NCBI GenBank assembly: GCA_963978895.1 | Contig: OZ022239.1 | Coordinates: forward strand, 12,141,274 to 12,205,273 | Source of the DNA: Erpobdella octoculata | Taxonomy: Eukaryota > Annelida > Clitellata > Hirudinida > Erpobdellidae | Direction of reading: 5' to 3' | DNA length: 64,000 nucleotides | Shown here: one piece after another, positions 1 through 64,000 of the stretch | Layout: the number at the start of each line of letters is the position of its first letter | How positions within the stretch are numbered: position 1 is the stretch's first letter | Notes under the pieces: model-generated | Databases searched by the model: none | Told to the model about the DNA's origin: nothing | Seen by the model: only the letters and a program-made list of their open reading frames with translations | Translations under genes and position numbers: made by a program

Positions 1-18
1 ACTAACTAACTTAAACAG

Positions 19-55376
<55,358 letters not shown>

Positions 55377-55592
55377 AAAGTTTTAAAGAAAGTTTGTAAT
55401 ATAAATAAGCTGTCGAATTGTTTCTTATAGATGATAATGAACCATTTTAAAGTTTCAATAGCATTTAATAAAGAAATTATTAAGTAATAATTAAAAAAAC
55501 AAACAAATAAATAAGCAGGTTAAATAAATAAATGAATAAAATGGAGTTGTTCTCAAGTTAATAACAAGTAAGGCGTAAAAACGAGGATTTAT

Positions 55593-58500
55593 ATAAATAT
55601 AAATATAAATATAAATATAAATATAAATATAAATATAAATATAAATATAAATATAAATATAAATATAAATATAAATATAAATATAAATATAAATATAAAT
55701 ATAAATATAAATATAAATATAAATATAAATATAAATATAAATATAAATATAAATATAAATATAAATATAAATATAAATATAAATATAAATATAAATATAA
55801 ATATAAATATAAATATAAATATAAATATAAATATAAATATAAATATAAATATAAATATAAATATAAATATAAATATAAATATAAATATAAATATAAATAT
55901 AAATATAAATATAAATATAAATATAAATATAAATATAAATATAAATATAAATATAAATATAAATATAAATATAAATATAAATATAAATATAAATATAAAT
56001 ATAAATATAAATATAAATATAAATATAAATATAAATATAAATATAAATATAAATATAAATATAAATATAAATATAAATATAAATATAAATATAAATATAA
56101 ATATAAATATAAATATAAATATAAATATAAATATAAATATAAATATAAATATAAATATAAATATAAATATAAATATAAATATAAATATAAATATAAATAT
56201 AAATATAAATATAAATATAAATATAAATATAAATATAAATATAAATATAAATATAAATATAAATATAAATATAAATATAAATATAAATATAAATATAAAT
56301 ATAAATATAAATATAAATATAAATATAAATATAAATATAAATATAAATATAAATATAAATATAAATATAAATATAAATATAAATATAAATATAAATATAA
56401 ATATAAATATAAATATAAATATAAATATAAATATAAATATAAATATAAATATAAATATAAATATAAATATAAATATAAATATAAATATAAATATAAATAT
56501 AAATATAAATATAAATATAAATATAAATATAAATATAAATATAAATATAAATATAAATATAAATATAAATATAAATATAAATATAAATATAAATATAAAT
56601 ATAAATATAAATATAAATATAAATATAAATATAAATATAAATATAAATATAAATATAAATATAAATATAAATATAAATATAAATATAAATATAAATATAA
56701 ATATAAATATAAATATAAATATAAATATAAATATAAATATAAATATAAATATAAATATAAATATAAATATAAATATAAATATAAATATAAATATAAATAT
56801 AAATATAAATATAAATATAAATATAAATATAAATATAAATATAAATATAAATATAAATATAAATATAAATATAAATATAAATATAAATATAAATATAAAT
56901 ATAAATATAAATATAAATATAAATATAAATATAAATATAAATATAAATATAAATATAAATATAAATATAAATATAAATATAAATATAAATATAAATATAA
57001 ATATAAATATAAATATAAATATAAATATAAATATAAATATAAATATAAATATAAATATAAATATAAATATAAATATAAATATAAATATAAATATAAATAT
57101 AAATATAAATATAAATATAAATATAAATATAAATATAAATATAAATATAAATATAAATATAAATATAAATATAAATATAAATATAAATATAAATATAAAT
57201 ATAAATATAAATATAAATATAAATATAAATATAAATATAAATATAAATATAAATATAAATATAAATATAAATATAAATATAAATATAAATATAAATATAA
57301 ATATAAATATAAATATAAATATAAATATAAATATAAATATAAATATAAATATAAATATAAATATAAATATAAATATAAATATAAATATAAATATAAATAT
57401 AAATATAAATATAAATATAAATATAAATATAAATATAAATATAAATATAAATATAAATATAAATATAAATATAAATATAAATATAAATATAAATATAAAT
57501 ATAAATATAAATATAAATATAAATATAAATATAAATATAAATATAAATATAAATATAAATATAAATATAAATATAAATATAAATATAAATATAAATATAA
57601 ATATAAATATAAATATAAATATAAATATAAATATAAATATAAATATAAATATAAATATAAATATAAATATAAATATAAATATAAATATAAATATAAATAT
57701 AAATATAAATATAAATATAAATATAAATATAAATATAAATATAAATATAAATATAAATATAAATATAAATATAAATATAAATATAAATATAAATATAAAT
57801 ATAAATATAAATATAAATATAAATATAAATATAAATATAAATATAAATATAAATATAAATATAAATATAAATATAAATATAAATATAAATATAAATATAA
57901 ATATAAATATAAATATAAATATAAATATAAATATAAATATAAATATAAATATAAATATAAATATAAATATAAATATAAATATAAATATAAATATAAATAT
58001 AAATATAAATATAAATATAAATATAAATATAAATATAAATATAAATATAAATATAAATATAAATATAAATATAAATATAAATATAAATATAAATATAAAT
58101 ATAAATATAAATATAAATATAAATATAAATATAAATATAAATATAAATATAAATATAAATATAAATATAAATATAAATATAAATATAAATATAAATATAA
58201 ATATAAATATAAATATAAATATAAATATAAATATAAATATAAATATAAATATAAATATAAATATAAATATAAATATAAATATAAATATAAATATAAATAT
58301 AAATATAAATATAAATATAAATATAAATATAAATATAAATATAAATATAAATATAAATATAAATATAAATATAAATATAAATATAAATATAAATATAAAT
58401 ATAAATATAAATATAAATATAAATATAAATATAAATATAAATATAAATATAAATATAAATATAAATATAAATATAAATATAAATATAAATATAAATATAA

Positions 58501-59186
58501 ATATAAATATAAATATAAATATAAATATAAATATAAATATAAATATAAATATAAATATAAATATAAATATAAATATAAATATAAATATAAATATAAATAT
58601 AAATATAAATATAAATATAAATATAAATATAAATATAAATATAAATATAAATATAAATATAAATATAAATATAAATATAAATATAAATATAAATATAAAT
58701 ATAAATATAAATATAAATATAAATATAAATATAAATATAAATATAAATATAAATATAAATATAAATATAAATATAAATATAAATATAAATATAAATATAA
58801 ATATAAATATAAATATAAATATAAATATAAATATAAATATAAATATAAATATAAATATAAATATAAATATAAATATAAATATAAATATAAATATAAATAT
58901 AAATATAAATATAAATATAAATATAAATATAAATATAAATATAAATATAAATATAAATATAAATATAAATATAAATATAAATATAAATATAAATATAAAT
59001 ATAAATATAAATATAAATATAAATATAAATATAAATATAAATATAAATATAAATATAAATATAAATATAAATATAAATATAAATATAAATATAAATATAA
59101 ATATAAATATAAATATAAATATAAATATAAATATAAATATAAATATAAATATAAATATAAATATAAATATAAATATAAATATAAAT
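55593..59186 (+). repeat. Hexanucleotide satellite-like array, ATAAAT, about 600 copies
   Basis: About 3.59 kb of an uninterrupted six-base unit, entirely A/T, with no variant unit seen. It is far larger than the other repeats here and starts about 220 bp after the second Meis poly(A) signal. Confidence 0.97.
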
Positions 59187-60874
59187 TATTTAATTGAACA
59201 AATAAATAATAGTTTAGTCAATTAAACCTTAGCACCTTAGTCTTAAGTCTAAAAGGGTTATGAAATGATGGAAATGTAAAACAATCTGCAACGATTTGTT
59301 CCAGACCACTGAGACCACATATACCGCCAAATTTGGCACTAGTGTATCGGATGTATTAATTTTTAAAAGCTCTCTTCTGAGAGACTTCAGTCATTACACA
59401 GACAGACAGGTAACGTACGTACACACATGCAGCGCCACGAAAGTTGTACAATGTCGGAGCGTACAAAACCAAACACATACAAAGGGCTTCGACTCCTCAT
59501 TAGGGATGCAGATCGTCTGCAAGACCAGTCAATTTCGATCAAATCAAATCGACCGCTTCATTTCCCTTGACGACGTCTAAACAGTATCCATAAAATACAA
59601 ATTCGCCAAAATCCCAGGCTCCTGTTTATAAACTACGAAAAGTTACAACGAACAGCTTGAATATGATGAGAGGGGGAAGGAGGGTGATGTGCACAAAACA
59701 ACATGAGCCACGTCAACCACCTCCACCCACCCACCCATCTCCTCGTTCACACTCCACTTCTCCCTCTTCACAATCTTTGGTCTCTCATCAAAGGGAATTG
59801 GCAATGGTCAAATCGATATGAGACGAAATTAAAAACAGTCTCGCTTTTTATCGTTAGAATAATTTGCCGTATCGTTGTAATCGTTAATTAGGTGATGTGT
59901 ATAATTCATGATTAATTTAGAGCATTCTGTGTGTGTGTCGTGATTGGATGAAATATCGATGAGAAGCAGGAATGGGTAGCCTGTGATTCTAATATATACA
60001 ACTAGAACTAAATTAGTTCAGCACCATCAATGTACCAACGCGTACGTACCGACCTAATTATCAGTATTTCCATCACGTTGCCGGTTTCTTTATTCAAAAG
60101 TATTTATTTCACCCCAAACTTATAATCTTGCCTAATCTGATGGGAAGGAATCGAGTTAAAATTTGTCGAGAAGGGAGTCGGACGGAAAGATTTTTCTTTA
60201 TCGAGTTTACAGAAAATAGCACGTCAATCATCTGAAGAATTTCTTTCGTATTTTTGCCTTTATCTTTGACGTCATGAACTTTTGACCTCATTTTTCAGGT
60301 CATTTTTGAAACGCTGTTCTTAGAAACCACCAGCTCCAAGAGAAGTGTCAACTTTGACGTGGAAATAAGATTGAAGGAAAAATCGAATTTATCGATGTAT
60401 TTGTTGCATGATTTTTGCTAATAAAGATTTAATTTGAACAAATAATGTAAGAAAAACTATTTCAAAGCAACATTATTGCATTATATTTCAACTTAATTTT
60501 AATTACCTACAACACCTAAAATGTATCATCACCTAGGGAATTCAATGAAACCTTTGTTAGATTCCCATTAGGTATTAAAGAATATCAGTAGATAATTAAT
60601 TTTGTAAAAAAAATTTATTTTACTTATGTAAATTTATTTTAAATAATTATAAAATTTCATTTCGAAATAGAAAAATCGTGAGCAAAAATATGGGTTATGT
60701 ATGAACTGGCGTGAGTGAATTCTTGTGAAAACATTCTGAATTGTTTACATTTTAAAAGTTTTTAAATTAATAAAAATATATCTTGACTGCGAACGAATCA
60801 AGAATTTTGGTAAGCCTTAGTTATCTGTTTTGGACTTCCATTTAAATTATAAACATAATTGTTTTTATTCTGAA
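59187..60874 (+). other. Intergenic region between the array and the downstream gene
   Basis: Mixed AT-rich sequence. 59280-59620 and 59700-60330 are less repetitive, but their frames are short and lack recognisable domains. No promoter could be defined. Confidence 0.55.
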
Positions 60875-61825
60875 ATGCTAAAAGTGGCTGAATCGGTTGC
60901 CGCCCTCAACGAACAAGATTGCAAAACGGGTAAAATATTTTCAGCGATGAAAACCAAAAATGGTTTCGCAAACATGCCGGTCACCGTTCCCGGCGTCGTC
61001 GGGATGAATGTTCCTGCAAAATGCAGTCCGTCAATTGTAGAAAGCTTAGATTCCAGTAATGCAACAGTCAAATCGGAAACCGAGAAAACACGAAATGGGC
61101 AGATCGACATGTCGGTTTACGAGTACTGTCGCAAAATCATCAGCAGTCCATCTCCTCAAGAAATTGCTGAAGGTCTTTCGAGTCCAGAATCTACTCAAAT
61201 TAATTTCAACAGTGCAGTGCCTGATCCCACCAACAGTACATTAGTGGTGCCAGAGGCTTCAACTCGCAAGCTTGGTAGCATAATAAGAAAGAGAAAACCA
61301 ATTGTCAGAGATCAAACTTCATCAGGATCAATAAAAAATGAGGATACTCAGCAAAATGAAATTTCTACAGGTCCAGCTGAAAGTCTAAAAACGGATTCAA
61401 AAGTGGGGGTGGGGGAATTTAGTGTAATTTGCAAAGCAAGTACCATATTGCCTGATCCAAGACAGGTTAAAAGATCCCAAACCCAGAATGAGTTGGAAAA
61501 GAAGTCTAACGAGACCGGTGAAATTGAACAATCAAAATCCAGCTTTGTAAAAAATGCTGGAAGTAATCATAAAGACTCAGAAACAGTTAATTTGTCAACA
61601 ATTATCAGAGGACCAAAAGCCAAAAAAACAATAAGTAACCAATCCTCTTTAAGGGAGGAAGAAACACGAGCAAGTTCAGACAAAAAAAATAATGATTTCG
61701 AGGAAAATGATATTACATTAAAATTACAATCAGATGGCAGTGGTAATGCTCAAAAGTCAACTGCCGATATTGCAGATCAATCTCCATCATCATCTAGTGG
61801 TGGCCTGGCTGGAATGACCATAAAA
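60875..61825 (+). CDS. Unrecognised Ser/Lys-rich protein, first exon
   Basis: 317 codons from the first ATG (GAAATGC). The frame is open 45 nt further upstream but only with TTG. The product begins MLKVAESVAALNEQDCKTGK; VYEYCRKIISSPSPQEIAEG is a possible short helix. Two similar basic motifs occur, LGSIIRKRKP and LSTIIRGPKAKK, between Ser/Glu/Lys-rich low-complexity stretches. It looks intrinsically disordered and perhaps nuclear. The coding signal ends at TIK with a weak donor (AAA then GTATTT), in phase 0 with the exon at 63376. I do not recognise the family. The start, and whether more 5' exons exist, are open. Confidence 0.6.
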
Positions 61826-62039
61826 GTATTTATTATCTCTTTTTATTTCAAGTTTTTTTGTACAACTTTCTCATTACTGGCTGTGGCATAAGAAGCATTA
61901 AGGTTTGAGGTTCAAACAGCTTAAACACTGCAAGTTTGTTGATGATATTGAAGTAGTATATAAACAAGACAATATAAAAACAAAGTTTTTAAAACAAATG
62001 TTTTTATGTTATTAAAACTCAAATTTTAAAATATATTTT

Positions 62040-62225
62040 TTTAAATCTTCATTATTTTTCTAATTAAGTCACAATAGGCAAAATTAAGATTAACTAAATT
62101 AATTGACTTATTGCAAAACTAATTATCATTGTCATAAAGCAAGAGCATATATACACAACTTGAACTATCACCAAGAAGTGACTCAAAAATTGATTAGAAA
62201 AAATAGAAACAGAGATTATAAAGAA
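62040..62225 (+). repeat. Dispersed repeat family E, copy 2
   Basis: AACTAAATTAATTGACTTAT and AGAAGTGACTCAAAAATTGA shared with 45290-45520. Confidence 0.65.
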
Positions 62226-62520
62226 ATACAATATTTAAGCACAAATGTAATATTGAACAACTAGAGATGCCCCACCAAAAATGGCAGATTTTTTAATGTT
62301 TCTATGGAGCAGTCGTTTATTAAATAAAGTACTCATTCCTTCTCTACTTTACCATTATTATCAGAAGTTCAATCAAGTCAGGATCTTAATTGCTGTAAAT
62401 GTAATTAGACAATTTGCTTGCTCTACCTGTTCAGCAATATCAGAAAATGTTCAATGCTTTGGATCAAGCCTAGTTCAGGCAAATTAAAATCACCACACTT
62501 CAATTCATATCATGTATTTG

Positions 62521-62615
62521 TAGGACAGCATTTATGTCTGAAAATCTGTCATCTTCGCAAGATTTCATAGCACATCAGCAGCAGGATTAAGTTTTTCCTC
62601 AACATTCTTCTTGCA
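62521..62615 (+). pseudogene. Decayed duplicate of the downstream gene's last exon (part)
   Basis: Aligns with 63563-63655 over about 93 bp, sharing CAGCATTTATGTCTG, AATCTGTCATCT and CAGCAGCAGGATT. It has a 1-bp deletion near 62525 and GATTAA, an in-frame stop, where the exon has GATTCA. Confidence 0.75.
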
Positions 62616-62689
62616 ATGTTTTTTTTCCAGCAATAAATCCAGTATAATGTTTGATGTAATCAGCCAATGAAAACACTTGTAATACTAAT

Positions 62690-62875
62690 CTTAGGTAAAG
62701 ATGTTTTTGTTTTTGATCTTTAGAACTGACAGTGTACAGTTTTGTAATTTAATTTTATTATGCACATACATGTCCTCATTTTATCAACAGCTGATCCTGC
62801 CGATTGCCGCATTATGCAGAATTTCTAACATACATACAGAGACAGACATAAGAAATTATATATGTCAATTAAATA
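62690..62875 (+). repeat. Dispersed repeat family D, copy 2
   Basis: GACAGTGTACAGTT, GCATTATGCAGAATTTCTAA and AGACAGACATAAGAAAT align with 38535-38765. Confidence 0.62.
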
Positions 62876-63375
62876 CTTACTAGATACAGGCACATAATTG
62901 CATAGATATTTGGGCAGAAACATGGTTTTAGTATGTGTTTTGGCTTCTATGTGTGCTTTATTTTAACATTTTGTTATATTTTAATTTATTAATTGTAAAG
63001 GAGTTTGGAGATGTTATACAAAAGGGCGATTGAAATTCAAATAAATTAAGCTGAATAGTTTAGTATTTTTCAAATTAGCTTACCACAGTGAAATTAATGC
63101 AAAATTAAAAAAAAAACTAACTTAAAAATGTGGGGACTCTTTGCACAATAGTATCCCGGCCTAATAAACTGTTTACTACACTGCTCCACAGTTGTGGAAC
63201 TAAGGTTTTGGGTCTTAAGGTAGGTCTATTTGCAAAATACTTTAAATGTTCATGTGGTCTTTTTTATTCCTTGGAACAAGAATCGGTTTACATATTGGCA
63301 AAAATATCTCATATAAATTGTTCAAAGTTGTCATTAAATTTTTACAGATATTTTACCATTCTTAATTTTTCAAAG

Positions 63376-63750
63376 GTTAACGTATTAGAAAATGCTCTTG
63401 GACTGAGCACAAAGTCTTTCAATCAACTGGATGCTAAAACATTTGATCGCATTGTACTGAGTGTCTTCCAGCATCGTGGCATTGGACAAGCAAGAAAGAG
63501 TGGCATCGGTGCAAGGGCCAGTGCAAAGTTTGGTTCAACCAGTCGTCATGCCAATCGACGCATAGGATCAGCATTTATGTCTGAGAATCTGTCATCTCCG
63601 CAAGATTCTGTAGCTCGTCAGCAGCAGGATTCAGTGTCTCCTCAACATTGTTCTACCTCATCTTCGGCCAAGAGAAATGGTTTTCTGGCAAAGAAAAGCT
63701 CATTGCCTTCACTGTTCTCCTTCAAAAGAAGGGAAGGATCAGGTGAATGA
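63376..63750 (+). CDS. Unrecognised protein, last exon
   Basis: 124 codons plus TGA, beginning VNVLENALGLSTKSFNQLDA after TTTTTCAAAG, phase 0. It contains KTFDRIVLSVFQHRGIGQ, a basic Gly/Ser/Arg-rich middle (GIGARASAKFGSTSRHANRR) and a Ser/Gln-rich end with KKSSLPSLFSFKRREGSGE. The frame is open upstream to 63130, but that part looks non-coding. The join to 60875-61825 is inferred from phase, spacing and similar composition. Family not recognised. Confidence 0.55.
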   Translation, partial: VNVLENALGLSTKSFNQLDAKTFDRIVLSVFQHRGIGQARKSGIGARASAKFGSTSRHANRRIGSAFMSENLSSPQDSVARQQQDSVSPQHCSTSSSAKRNGFLAKKSSLPSLFSFKRREGSGE

Positions 63751-64000
63751 ATTGGAATTGATTCGATCCATTTGGTAGTTCATGTAGCTCATGTAGTTCA
63801 TGTAGCAATTACCATCTTTTTATTGCTTCTGTTATCGCTATTATTTTTATTCTTTAAACATTGTTTTATTCTACATTAGGCTAGGGTTGGGTATCGAATT
63901 CTTACTCATATTGGATTTTGGAATAAGGATTTATCCAGACATCTTTCCTGCACACTTCCATTTAGTCATTATTGATGTATTGTATTGGCCTGGGCCATCA
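63751..64000 (+). other. 3' flank of the downstream gene
   Basis: AT-rich sequence with a short CATGTAG(C/T)T repeat (63781-63806). No clear AATAAA seen before the window ends. Confidence 0.5.

Larger units (their letters stand above)
61826..63375 (+). other. Presumed intron of the downstream gene
   Basis: Holds family E (62040-62225) and family D (62690-62875) repeat copies and, between them, a decayed copy of part of the last exon (62521-62615). The acceptor TTTTTCAAAG is moderate. Confidence 0.5.

Noticed and set aside
59296..59891. Short frames downstream of the hexanucleotide array
   Set aside because: No domains, no splice phase partner, no conserved motif that I can see.
63130..63375. 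Upstream extension of the last frame of the downstream gene
   Set aside because: AT-rich, no resemblance to the coding part; an acceptor at 63375 in the right phase explains the start better.

Overview
The window is eukaryotic DNA from an animal: AT-rich, full of long microsatellites, and carrying spliced exons with GT-AG borders. Its main content is one large plus-strand gene, a MEIS/homothorax TALE-class homeobox transcription factor. Twelve coding exons (19-54798) can be joined in frame and give about 637 codons; only the very N-terminus (MAQR in relatives) lies upstream of the window. The exon borders fall where I recall them in bilaterian MEIS genes. Repeat density, CR1-like and RTE-like retrotransposons, a hAT transposon and tRNA-derived SINEs suggest an invertebrate, perhaps a spiralian such as a mollusc. 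The species cannot be fixed from the sequence.

Layout. 19-419: exon A (N-terminal, poly-Asn and His-rich). 420-5713: intron holding a 5'-truncated CR1-like LINE whose remaining reading frame is uninterrupted. 5714-10237: exons B to E, which encode the MEINOX (HM1/HM2) PBX-interaction domain; exons D and E lie between two inverted copies of one repeat. 15477-15735: exon F (low-complexity linker). 15736-43508: a 27.8-kb intron with a second, broken LINE (17222-22083) carrying a nested insertion, long minisatellites, a tRNA-derived SINE, a dispersed repeat split by a hAT transposon with clean ends, and several non-repetitive islands that could be regulatory. 43509-43660, 43917-43993 and 51041-51099: the three exons encoding the homeodomain. 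52715-54798: C-terminal exons, including a probable 36-nt symmetric microexon and a long His/Pro/Tyr-rich last exon.

54799-60874: 3' UTR candidates, then a strikingly uniform hexanucleotide array (55593-59186, about 3.6 kb of ATAAAT). 60875-63750: a second plus-strand gene of unrecognised function, read as two exons, with a decayed copy of its last exon inside its own intron.

Function. The MEIS protein is expected to be a nuclear DNA-binding cofactor that pairs with PBX/Exd through HM1/HM2 and binds TGACAG-type sites through its homeodomain. All other coding material in the first 54 kb belongs to mobile elements. The window shows no bacterial-type defence or biosynthetic system. The features most worth follow-up are non-coding: exon-flanking inverted repeats, a four-half-site nuclear-receptor cluster, a 24-bp near-palindrome, decoy 5' splice sites beside a homeodomain exon, and the hexanucleotide array.
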